From Planctomycetota bacterium (GTDB taxonomy: Bacteria > Planctomycetota > Phycisphaerae > UBA1845): 64,000 nt of DNA. The notes beneath the pieces are model-generated. The model was not told the origin of the DNA. It worked only from the letters and a program-made list of their open reading frames with translations, and ran no database searches. The number at the start of each line of letters is the position of its first letter. Positions within the stretch are counted from its first letter, which is position 1. The position numbers were made by a program, and so were the translations under genes. The stretch covers positions 26,166-90,165 of the forward strand of contig JACQFE010000056.1 of the NCBI GenBank assembly GCA_016200265.1, given 5' to 3'. Of the stretch, positions 46,052 through 53,882 are shown one piece after another.

Positions 46052-46738
46052 ATGTTTTACTTTGATCCGCTGTATTTCCTGATCGTTTCACCTGCCATTC
46101 TTCTGGCGCTGTGGGCGCAGTGGAAAGTCAAGTCCGCGTATGCCGACGCGAGTCGAATTCCTTCACGAAGCGGGCTGACGGGTGCCGGAACCGCTCAGCG
46201 AATCCTCAACGCCTTTGGCGTCACCGATGTGGCCATTGAGCCGGTGAATTCATTTCTGGGCGACCACTACGATTCGCGGCACAAAGTGCTGCGGTTATCG
46301 CCGGAAGTCTATCACGGCAATTCGTTGGCGGCCGTCGGGATTGCCGCTCACGAAGTCGGACACGCGATCCAGGATGCGACTGCGTACGCCCCATTAGCGT
46401 TTCGAAATGGCCTGGTGCCGATGGCGTCGATTGGAAGCAATTTTTCCTTCATGCTGATCATCATCGGCTTCTTTCTGCACATGACGGGGCTCGCGGTCGC
46501 GGGTTTGGCGCTTTTTAGCGTGGTCGTGTTGTTCCAGATTGTGAACCTGCCGGTGGAATTCAATGCGTCGTCGCGGGCGCGGGCGATCCTGCTCGAAAAC
46601 GGAATCATTTCGATGGACGAGGACAAGGTCGTCGCCAAGGTGCTGAATGCCGCGGCCATGACGTATGTCGCGGCGACGATCACGGCGATCCTCACGCTGC
46701 TCTACTACGTTCTTCGCGTCTTCGGCGATCGACGATAA
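46052..46738 (+). CDS. YugP-like membrane zinc metallopeptidase
   Basis: A 228-residue membrane protein of the neutral zinc metallopeptidase family that includes Bacillus YugP. N-terminal helix (YFLIVSPAILLALWAQWKVKSAY), the zinc motif in VGIAAHEVGHAIQDATAYAPLAFRN (HExxH), two membrane helices (about 125-170), the third-ligand region NLPVEFNASSRARAILLENG and a last helix. Substrates of this family are not established. It is divergent from pilT, which starts about 125 bases away. After the stop there is a GACCGACTGG palindrome that may act as a transcription end. Confidence 0.9.
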   Translation: MFYFDPLYFLIVSPAILLALWAQWKVKSAYADASRIPSRSGLTGAGTAQRILNAFGVTDVAIEPVNSFLGDHYDSRHKVLRLSPEVYHGNSLAAVGIAAHEVGHAIQDATAYAPLAFRNGLVPMASIGSNFSFMLIIIGFFLHMTGLAVAGLALFSVVVLFQIVNLPVEFNASSRARAILLENGIISMDEDKVVAKVLNAAAMTYVAATITAILTLLYYVLRVFGDRR

Positions 46739-46781
46739 CGCAGATTCGCGGCGAATTGCACGCTTCAAGCCTGGAAGAATT

Positions 46782-46801
46782 GACCGACTGGAAAGTCGGT
46801 C
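46782..46801. repeat. GACCGACTGGAAAGTCGGTC palindrome, copy 2
   Basis: A perfect eight-pair hairpin GACCGACT-GGAA-AGTCGGTC followed by CCACG. It lies between the YugP gene and the carboxylase genes. An imperfect copy is at 44637-44656, so this is a dispersed element. Confidence 0.65.
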
Positions 46802-46868
46802 CCACGAAGTTCCCTTGAGTTCCGCGTGCGGATGACAGACCCATTCGCAATGGCTATTCTTTCACCCA

Positions 46869-48374
46869 ATGTTCAAACGAGTTCTCATTGCGAATCGAGG
46901 CGAAATTGCTGTTCGCGTCGCGGCGACGCTGCAACAGATGGGGATAACCGCGATCGCGGTGAATTCCGATCCCGATCGCGGGGCGTTGCACGTCACAAGT
47001 GCGGATGAGGCGTATCCGCTTGAGGGCAGCGCGGCCGCGGAGACCTATCTTCGCATCGACAAGCTGATCGACATTGCGCGAAAAAACAAGGTTGACGCTA
47101 TTCACCCCGGGTATGGATTCCTTTCGGAGAATGGGAAATTCGCGGCGGCATGCGAGAACGCAGGCATCACGTTCATCGGCCCCAAGGCCGAAGTCATTCG
47201 GCGCATGGGCAACAAAGTTGAGGCCAAGCAAGTGGTTCAACAGGTCGGTGTACCCATCGTTCCGGGCTGGTCAGGCGGCGCTACGTCTACAAAGGAGTTA
47301 GCGATTGAGGCGAAGCGCATTGGTTTTCCATTGCTCATCAAGGCGGCCGCAGGTGGTGGCGGTAAGGGGATGCGATTGGTAACAAATGCCGCCGAATTCA
47401 CGGATGCCGTGGAATCTGCGAGACGCGAAGCAACGGCCGCGTTTGGCAGTGATCAGGTATTTCTAGAGAAGTACATCGCTCGACCGCGACATGTTGAATT
47501 CCAGATTTTCGGCGATGAGCATGGAAATGTTGTCCATTTGTTCGAGCGAGAATGCTCGGTTCAGCGGCGGCATCAGAAAGTTGTTGAGGAGTCGCCATCA
47601 CCCGCGTTGACTCCCGAGTTGCGCAGCAAAATGGGCGACGCCGCCGTGCGAGCGGCCAAAGCTGTCGGCTATTCGAATGCGGGCACTGTCGAATTTCTGC
47701 TTGGCGAAGATGGTCAGTTCTATTTTCTGGAGATGAACACGCGCTTACAGGTCGAGCACCCGGTGACGGAAATGATCACGGGACTCGACCTGGTGCGGCT
47801 CCAGCTTGAAATAGCGTCCGGCGGCAAGTTGACCTTTACGCAGGATGGACTTTTGCAAACGGGACATGCGATGGAGTGTCGCATTTACGCGGAAGACACC
47901 GCAAGGGGTTTTCTGCCGTCAACAGGAACATTGCTCGCATACGAGGCGCCGCGCGGACCGGGAATTCGCGTCGATTCAGGATTCGAGGAAGGCTCTGAAG
48001 TCACGGTTCATTACGATCCAATGCTGGCCAAGCTGATCGTCTGGGATCGCGGGCGCGATGAATCGATTCGAAAAATGCAATGGGCGCTGGAACGGTTTGT
48101 CGTACTTGGCGTGACGACGAACATCGGTTTTCTGCGGGCGCTCCTGGCAAATCCGGAATTTCGCGGCGGGCGATTGCACACGCATTTTCTTGAAGAGCAA
48201 AGAATCGTCGAAGATAGCGGCGATGCGCCTCCGGTTGAATCACTGATTGCGGCCGCACTTGGAATCGATGGCGCGGCGCGAATCGGCAAAGGGAAGTCGA
48301 GCTTGCGATCCGCTGATGCGAAAGACGCATTCTCCGGGCCGTGGACACAGGCCGATCGATGGAGGGTCGCCTAA
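46869..48374 (+). CDS. biotin carboxylase subunit, probably of methylcrotonyl-CoA carboxylase
   Basis: A 501-residue ATP-grasp biotin carboxylase. The first residues FKRVLIANRGEIAVRVAATL, then IHPGYGFLSENGKFA, the glycine-rich ATP loop KAAAGGGGKGMRLV, FLEKYIARPRHVEFQIFGDEHGN, ECSVQRRHQKVVEESPSP and FLEMNTRLQVEHPVTEMITGLDLV are all intact. It loads CO2 onto biotin carried by the next gene's product. The chain is about 50 residues longer than a bare AccC, and its end (GPWTQADRWRV) matches the point where one-chain 3-methylcrotonyl-CoA carboxylase alpha subunits pass into the BT domain. The HMG-CoA lyase downstream supports a role in leucine breakdown. A propionyl-CoA or acetyl-CoA carboxylase is the alternative. 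Confidence 0.87.
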   Translation: MFKRVLIANRGEIAVRVAATLQQMGITAIAVNSDPDRGALHVTSADEAYPLEGSAAAETYLRIDKLIDIARKNKVDAIHPGYGFLSENGKFAAACENAGITFIGPKAEVIRRMGNKVEAKQVVQQVGVPIVPGWSGGATSTKELAIEAKRIGFPLLIKAAAGGGGKGMRLVTNAAEFTDAVESARREATAAFGSDQVFLEKYIARPRHVEFQIFGDEHGNVVHLFERECSVQRRHQKVVEESPSPALTPELRSKMGDAAVRAAKAVGYSNAGTVEFLLGEDGQFYFLEMNTRLQVEHPVTEMITGLDLVRLQLEIASGGKLTFTQDGLLQTGHAMECRIYAEDTARGFLPSTGTLLAYEAPRGPGIRVDSGFEEGSEVTVHYDPMLAKLIVWDRGRDESIRKMQWALERFVVLGVTTNIGFLRALLANPEFRGGRLHTHFLEEQRIVEDSGDAPPVESLIAAALGIDGAARIGKGKSSLRSADAKDAFSGPWTQADRWRVA

Positions 48375-48375
48375 G

Positions 48376-48891
48376 ATGTCGAAGGTTCGAATTCAATCGT
48401 CGGATGGAAAGATCTCCCCGATCGTGATTGAAAAATCAGTCGACGCTGGACGCGTCATGGCGAACATTGACGGCAAGAAGCATGAAGTTGAGATCTTGCG
48501 GCTTCGCAGCGGCCGAGGAGCATTCAAACTCGAAGGCCGCATCATTCCGTTTCGAGTGGTTTCCATCGGGCATGATGTGCAGGCCTGGGTTCGCAATCGA
48601 AATCACTCATTTCAAATTGTCGGTGACGGAGAAAAACGCCGCACGCGACAATCGGCAAGCGCCAAGAAGGAACTCGTGGCCCCCATGCCTGGAACCGTGC
48701 TTCGTATTCATCTCGCGAAGGGCGATGCCTTCCAGCCTCATCAACCCATCATCATTATGGAATCCATGAAAATGGAGCTGACGCTGTCGTCGCCCGGCGC
48801 GGGAACGATTCGCGAACTGCTCTGTTCCGAGGGTGAGCTGGTTCCGCTCGGTCATGTTCTCGTGCGGCTTGATTTTGGCGATGGGTCATGA
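48376..48891 (+). CDS. biotin carboxyl carrier / BT-domain subunit of the same carboxylase
   Basis: A 171-residue protein. The C-terminal 80 residues are a biotinyl domain with the biotin-attachment motif IMESMKMELTLSSP (Lys of MKM) and the opening LVAPMPGTVLRIHLAKGD. The first 85 residues (VRIQSSDGKISPIVIEKSV ... HEVEILRLRSGRGAFKLEG ... NHSFQIVGDGEK) look like the BT (biotin transfer) beta-barrel found between BC and BCCP in acyl-CoA carboxylase alpha subunits. It starts one base after the stop of the biotin carboxylase gene. The two together are 672 residues, the size of an undivided alpha subunit, so this is a split gene. The mvaB start overlaps its stop. Confidence 0.87.
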   Translation: MSKVRIQSSDGKISPIVIEKSVDAGRVMANIDGKKHEVEILRLRSGRGAFKLEGRIIPFRVVSIGHDVQAWVRNRNHSFQIVGDGEKRRTRQSASAKKELVAPMPGTVLRIHLAKGDAFQPHQPIIIMESMKMELTLSSPGAGTIRELLCSEGELVPLGHVLVRLDFGDGS

Positions 48892-49826
48892 GCACACTTC
48901 CTACAACAGTGCGAGTTGTCGAAGTCGGGCCTCGCGACGGATTGCAAAATGAGCGCGAGATTGTGCCGACGGCGACGAAGATTGCGTTCATCAAGGCGCT
49001 TGCGGCGGCCGGACTCAAGCAAATTGAGGCCACTTCGTTCGTCAATCCGAAGATCATCCCCAAATTAAGCGATGCGAGTGAAGTGATCGCGGGACTGCCG
49101 CGACTTGATCAAGTCGTTTTTTCGGCACTGGTCCCGAATGAACGCGGATTGGATCGAGCCATTGCGAGCGGCGTGAAGCGAATTGCGATCTTCACGGCGG
49201 CTTCGGAGACCTTTGCTCAAAAAAACATCGGAGTCACCATCGAAAAATCGCTCGAAGAGTACGAGCGAGTCTGCACGCGCGCAAGCGAGGCCGGGATATC
49301 GATTCGGGGCTACGTTTCCACTGCATTCGTGTGCCCGTTTGAAGGGAACATCGATCCGTCTCGAGTTCGGGATATCTCCAAACGGCTGATGAACATGGGT
49401 GCGGACGAAGTTGCCATCAGCGATACGATTGGCGCCGCGGTCCCGACGGACGTCGTGCGAACTCTTGAAATCGTTGCAAAATCCGTTTCGGTCGGCAAGA
49501 TTGCATTGCATTTTCATGACACCTACGGAACCGCCCTCGTAAATGTGCTCGCTGGTCTGCAATTCGGCGTCACCACGTTCGACTCTTCCGCGGGCGGCCT
49601 GGGCGGATGTCCATTCGCTCCGGGAGCATCGGGGAATCTTGCAACCGAAGACCTCGTTTATACCATGCACAGAATGGGAATCGACACTGATGTCTCGCTG
49701 GATGGCGTGGTACAAGCGGCGGAATTGATCGCAAGAACAATCAATCGCCCATTAGCGAGCGCTGGGTGGCGGCGATGGAAAGGCTCATCGCAGTCTGGAT
49801 GTGGGCAAACCTGCGCGAGTACGTGA
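48888..49826 (+). CDS. mvaB: hydroxymethylglutaryl-CoA lyase
   Basis: This 312-residue enzyme splits HMG-CoA into acetyl-CoA and acetoacetate, the last step of leucine catabolism. Motifs: VEVGPRDGLQNEREIVPT (metal-site Asp and catalytic Arg), EATSFVNPKIIPKLSDA, LHFHDTYGTALVNVLAGL (His ligands) and the signature loop SAGGLGGCPFAPGASGNLATED with the catalytic Cys. It overlaps the biotin-carrier gene as ATGA. The last 25 residues (ASAGWRRWKGSSQSGCGQTCAST) do not resemble the usual end of the family, so a late frameshift or sequencing error near 49760 is possible. Confidence 0.92.
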   Translation: MSTLPTTVRVVEVGPRDGLQNEREIVPTATKIAFIKALAAAGLKQIEATSFVNPKIIPKLSDASEVIAGLPRLDQVVFSALVPNERGLDRAIASGVKRIAIFTAASETFAQKNIGVTIEKSLEEYERVCTRASEAGISIRGYVSTAFVCPFEGNIDPSRVRDISKRLMNMGADEVAISDTIGAAVPTDVVRTLEIVAKSVSVGKIALHFHDTYGTALVNVLAGLQFGVTTFDSSAGGLGGCPFAPGASGNLATEDLVYTMHRMGIDTDVSLDGVVQAAELIARTINRPLASAGWRRWKGSSQSGCGQTCAST

Positions 49827-49928
49827 GATTGATGAGCCAGTGGGAACATCGTTGTCACCTGATGTTTACCTACGCTCCAAGAAATTCGAATTGAGAGCCA
49901 GCGGAAAATTGTCGGAAGGACAGATGAA

Positions 49929-51092
49929 ATGAACGAACAAAATCAGAATTGGAAATTTGCCACTCGCGCGATTCACGTTGGGCAGGAGCCCGATCCGACA
50001 ACCGGGGCCACGGTGCCGCCCATCTGCGCCACGAGTACGTATACGCAGGCCTCGCCGGGGAAACATAAGGGCTATGAATACTCACGAAGCGCAAACCCCA
50101 CGCGCGTCGGACTGGAGCGAGCATTGGCGTCGCTGGAAGGCGGAGAAGCTGCTGCGTCCTTTGCATCGGGATCGGCCGCAACCGCGTGCGTCTTCGCAAC
50201 GCTATCGCCGGGTGACAAGGTCGTGGCATACGCGGATTGCTACGGCGGAACGTTCCGACTGCTCAAGCGAGTATTTGAAGGCTTCGGCGTCGTGCCGGTG
50301 TTCACGGACGACACGTCGCCCCATGCGTTCGCGAAGCTGATCGACGCCAAGACAAAGCTGGTTTGGCTTGAATCACCCACAAATCCCCTGCTCCGCTGTC
50401 TGGATATTTCGGCAATATCGCGCATCGCACACGATGCCGGCGCGAAGCTCGCCGTCGATAACACCTTCGCCACCCCGGCGTTGCAGTTGCCCCTCAAGCT
50501 CGGCGCGGATTATGTCGTCCATAGCACGACAAAGTACATCGGCGGCCATTCGGATGTGATCGGTGGGGCCGTCATCGTAAAGGACAAGGCGCTCATGGAG
50601 CGGATCGCGTTCCTTCAAAATGCGATGGGCGGCGTGCCCGGACCATTCGATTGTTTCCTCCAGCATCGTGGCATTAAAACGCTCGACATTCGCATGGAAC
50701 GACATTGTGCCAACGCACTGGCAATCGCGGAGCATGCACAAGGTCACGCGAAACTCTCGAAAGTCGTCTATCCATTCCTAGAGGACCATCCCGATCATGC
50801 GCTGGCCAAGAGGCAGATGTGCGGCGGCGGCGGCATCGTCACGATCGTGTTCAAGGGTGAGCGTTCCGCGGCCCTGCGGTTCTGCGAGAACGTCAAGATA
50901 TTCTCCCTGGCGGAATCCCTTGGCGGCGTCGAATCACTCGTCTGCCACCCAGCCATCATGACTCATGCTTCGATTCCGAAAGAAATCCGCGAAGCTCGCG
51001 GCGTCACCGATGGCCTCGTCCGGCTCTCGGTCGGCATCGAAGACGTCGCCGATCTTATTGCAGACTTGGATCAAGCGCTGGCGAAGGCGTAA
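49929..51092 (+). CDS. Cys/Met metabolism PLP enzyme, cystathionine gamma-synthase/lyase type
   Basis: A 387-residue fold-type I PLP enzyme. Seen: TRAIHVGQEPDPTTGATVPPI at the N-terminus, YEYSRSANPTRVGLERALASLEGGEAAASFASGSAA (PLP phosphate and substrate residues), ESPTNPLLRCLDI, DNTFATPALQLPL and the PLP lysine in VVHSTTKYIGGHSDVIGG, then SLGGVESLVCHPA and RLSVGIED. All active-site elements are intact. Sequence alone cannot separate cystathionine gamma-synthase (methionine synthesis) from gamma- or beta-lyase (cysteine synthesis). It stands alone between the leucine-catabolism genes and a Cys-rich secreted protein. Confidence 0.9.
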   Translation: MNEQNQNWKFATRAIHVGQEPDPTTGATVPPICATSTYTQASPGKHKGYEYSRSANPTRVGLERALASLEGGEAAASFASGSAATACVFATLSPGDKVVAYADCYGGTFRLLKRVFEGFGVVPVFTDDTSPHAFAKLIDAKTKLVWLESPTNPLLRCLDISAISRIAHDAGAKLAVDNTFATPALQLPLKLGADYVVHSTTKYIGGHSDVIGGAVIVKDKALMERIAFLQNAMGGVPGPFDCFLQHRGIKTLDIRMERHCANALAIAEHAQGHAKLSKVVYPFLEDHPDHALAKRQMCGGGGIVTIVFKGERSAALRFCENVKIFSLAESLGGVESLVCHPAIMTHASIPKEIREARGVTDGLVRLSVGIEDVADLIADLDQALAKA

Positions 51093-51127
51093 ATACCAGC
51101 TCGAATGGTGGCATTTTTTTTCTTCAG

Positions 51128-52414
51128 ATGGAGATTCGCGTGCGTGTGATCGCAAGCATCCTGACAGCTTTTTCACTTACTTCAAACTGCATCCCGCGCA
51201 TGACCTCCCAAACTCACTCATGCGTCTCAGATGCTGACTGCGACGATGGTGTGTTCTGCAATGGCCAAGAGTCGTGCTTTGAGGGAACCTGTCATGAGAA
51301 TCTGCACCCGTGCGAGGCCATAGACAACGGACTGGTACTCTGTGACGAAACCCAGCACCGATGCTATCAGTGCAACTCGGATTCCGAATGTGTCGGAGGC
51401 CAAAGATGTATGAATCGAGTTTGTATAGGAGAATGTGGGGGCGGTGAATGCCGCGGCGACGGCGATGCTTTGTGCGATATCACCATCCATTGCAAAGGCC
51501 CCGATGCCTGCGTATACGAGTTCTTGGGATGCCCACGCGGTGAACGGTGCGATCCTACCACCGGCGGATGCGTGAGCATCGGAACGACCTGCCTTTCTCA
51601 ATGCCAGTATGATGATGCCAATTGTTGTTCGCTTGATTCGCCGAACTGCCCTGAAAGGCCGTTCAACGATTTCCTGAACTATGACTCGACTGTCGCGGAT
51701 ATTTCAGCACAAGCATTGTGCGATCCATACGTGGGTCGGGGGTTTTTGCCAGTAGCGGGGCAATGTGCCGATGGAACAAAAGTGATCCGCATCTATTCGT
51801 CCATTGATGACGCGTACTATACGACTTTTTTTGATGGTACAACCGGCAAGTTTGCAGCAACCACCACCGACTTGAAACATGGCGGGCTCGTTTCCGAAGC
51901 CTGTCATTCCCGCGTATTTTGGCCGACCCGCCCGGCTTGCGATTCCATCACGGTTTCGAAAGTATTTTGCAGCAACACATATCACGTCGGCGATACAGTC
52001 TATTTGGACCCTTGCATTTCACCATGCTCCAACTATGGATGCTCCTCAGCAACTTCAGATGCAATCCCGGATTTTGAAACGACTCGTGCAGACTGGATGG
52101 CGCAATATCCTTGCGGCGATCAATTTCCAGTAATCCTTGCGGGAACTTGTGAGAACGGTACAAGATTTCTTTTTCTTTCGCTCGGGCTATCGTCCGACAC
52201 TGCGTTTTTTAATCCAGAAACCGGTAAGTTTGAGGCAGGTTTGGGCAAGGCCGATTTGATCGATTCCTTGTGCTGCGGTCATTCATATGGGCCAAAACAA
52301 ATCGACTGCCTGCGAGGCACAGTCACTGAGGTGATTTGCGGTTCGGAGTTTGTGGCCGGCGATCCCATCATCATCGGCTCGATGATCGGTCCTTGTGATC
52401 CATTCAACCCTTGA
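51128..52414 (+). CDS. Cys-rich secreted protein with a repeated domain
   Basis: A 428-residue exported protein with a signal peptide (MEIRVRVIASILTAFSLTSNC). Residues about 30-165 carry CVSDADCDDGVFCNGQESC-type repeats like those of the 18-22 kb protein. The C-terminal 270 residues contain two related copies of a domain: each has a stretch with CxxxYxxG...PVxxxGxCxxGTxxxxxYxS, a phrase FFDGTTGKFAA or FFNPETGKFEA, and a closing Cys pair before TVxEVxCxxxFxxGD. The duplication is seen by eye. Function unknown. The gene starts 35 bases after the PLP-enzyme gene. Confidence 0.7.
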   Translation: MEIRVRVIASILTAFSLTSNCIPRMTSQTHSCVSDADCDDGVFCNGQESCFEGTCHENLHPCEAIDNGLVLCDETQHRCYQCNSDSECVGGQRCMNRVCIGECGGGECRGDGDALCDITIHCKGPDACVYEFLGCPRGERCDPTTGGCVSIGTTCLSQCQYDDANCCSLDSPNCPERPFNDFLNYDSTVADISAQALCDPYVGRGFLPVAGQCADGTKVIRIYSSIDDAYYTTFFDGTTGKFAATTTDLKHGGLVSEACHSRVFWPTRPACDSITVSKVFCSNTYHVGDTVYLDPCISPCSNYGCSSATSDAIPDFETTRADWMAQYPCGDQFPVILAGTCENGTRFLFLSLGLSSDTAFFNPETGKFEAGLGKADLIDSLCCGHSYGPKQIDCLRGTVTEVICGSEFVAGDPIIIGSMIGPCDPFNP

Positions 52415-52479
52415 CTAAAGGACTAGCACACAGCGATTTTCCTTGGGCGAAGTCGGTCCGTCCGCGCTCAATAGTGGCG

Positions 52480-52605
52480 TCAGCTTGTGTCGAGAACTTG
52501 GCCGACATACTTGTCGACGAGGATCGAATTCTTCTTGTCGCAACCGTTACGGCCGCCGGAACGCCACTGTTCATTTCTTGAGGCTGTTGTGGCCACCCCC
52601 TTCAT
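52480..52605 (-). CDS. 41-residue ORF coupled to hisD, function unknown
   Basis: The ATG at 52605 overlaps the hisD stop as ATGA, the same coupling used inside the his operon. The peptide starts MKGVATTASRNEQWRSGG and ends ILVDKYVGQVLDTS; it is charged, soluble and unlike any family I know. Coupling argues that it may be translated, its short length and plain composition argue against a function. It would be the last cistron of the his operon. Confidence 0.3.
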   Translation of the reverse strand: MKGVATTASRNEQWRSGGRNGCDKKNSILVDKYVGQVLDTS

Positions 52606-53882
52606 GGGTTCACTGCTTTTCGATCTCGTATTGAGGCGCTCCGCGCGTGGGCTTCTAGTCCCTCCAGGCGCGCGAGGCTTTCCGCATCGCCGCAGAGCGC
52701 CGCCGCTGCGTCTCTGGCGTTGATTCGCATCCACGTCGGGAATCGAAGAAAGTTCAAGACCGACAAACCACTGAAACATCGCGCAATGCCGCCGGTGGGA
52801 AGTGTGTGGTTCGGACCGGCGCCGTAGTCACCGAGCACTTCGGCGCTCTTTGAACCAAGAAAGAGACTCCCGTAGTTGCGAACTCTCCCGGCAACCTCAT
52901 CCGCATTTCTCACGTGCAACGCCAGGTGCTCCGGCGCGATCCGATCGCACAGCTTGATGGCTTGATCCATGTCACGAGCTGGCACCGCGAAGCCCTTCAT
53001 GAGAGCCGCCTCCGCCGTTTCTCGCGTTGGCAAAGTCCGGAGCTGTTGCACAAATTCATGATTCACGGCATCGACCAGAGGAGGATGCGTCGTCACCAGC
53101 ATCGGTCGAGCGTCAACGTCGTGTTCGGCCTGGGCCAGCAGATCGGACGCGATCAAGGCGGCATCGGCGAATTCGTCCGCCAAAATCAGCAATTCGGAAG
53201 GACCGGCCAGAAAGTCAATCCGTGTTCGAGAGGAAACGAGATGCTTGGCGGCGGTCACCCAGGCATTTCCCGGACCGACGATGATGTCACAAGGCGGAAC
53301 GGGTCCAGCGCCGTAGGCCAATGCGGCGATCGCATGGGCGCCGCCGACCCCCAACACCGCGTCCGCGCCAGCGATCGCGGCCGCGGCGAGCATGAGCTGC
53401 GATGGTTTCGGCGAAGCCGCCCAGACGACTTCCACTCCGGCCGCACGGGCGGTCACGACGGTCATCAGCATGCTGGAAACCAGCGGGTATCGACCGCCGG
53501 GCGCGTAGCAGCCGGCGGTCTTGACGGGCAGGATGGAATGTCCCGCGGCGCCGCCGGGAATTTCGAGCCGCAAGTCGCTGACGCAGGCGCGTTGGGCCAC
53601 GGCGAAACGCCGGATCCGGGCAGCCGTTCGGGTCAGCAAGGCTCGCTCTTCGTTGGAAATCCCATCGCGAGCGGAAGCGAGCGCCGCATCGGTTAGGATC
53701 AATGGCGCGGATAAATCCAGCGCGTCGAAACAGGTCGCGTACTCCCGCAATGCGCGTTCACCACGCGCACGGACGTCCTCCACGATTACGGCGGCTCTCC
53801 GCAGAATTCCGGGATCGAACACGTCGCGGCGTTGCGACGAGATTTCGTCGGTCGGGATGATTCGCAAGAAGACCTCGCTCAC
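52602..53882 (-). CDS. hisD: histidinol dehydrogenase
   Basis: This 426-residue zinc enzyme oxidises histidinol twice to histidine, ending the pathway. Family landmarks: VKTAGCYAPGGRYPLVSSMLM, VGGAHAIAALAYG, IVGPGNAWVTAAKHLV, DFLAGPSELLILADE, DLLAQAEHDVDA (zinc ligands Gln and His), APEHLALHVRN and GDYGAGPNHTLPTGG with a catalytic His. The NAD- and zinc-binding residues appear intact. The GTG start at 53882 overlaps the stop of the hisA/I/E fusion. It is the last assured gene of the operon; elsewhere hisD is usually second, so the gene order here is rearranged. Confidence 0.95.
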   Translation of the reverse strand: MSEVFLRIIPTDEISSQRRDVFDPGILRRAAVIVEDVRARGERALREYATCFDALDLSAPLILTDAALASARDGISNEERALLTRTAARIRRFAVAQRACVSDLRLEIPGGAAGHSILPVKTAGCYAPGGRYPLVSSMLMTVVTARAAGVEVVWAASPKPSQLMLAAAAIAGADAVLGVGGAHAIAALAYGAGPVPPCDIIVGPGNAWVTAAKHLVSSRTRIDFLAGPSELLILADEFADAALIASDLLAQAEHDVDARPMLVTTHPPLVDAVNHEFVQQLRTLPTRETAEAALMKGFAVPARDMDQAIKLCDRIAPEHLALHVRNADEVAGRVRNYGSLFLGSKSAEVLGDYGAGPNHTLPTGGIARCFSGLSVLNFLRFPTWMRINARDAAAALCGDAESLARLEGLEAHARSASIRDRKAVNP

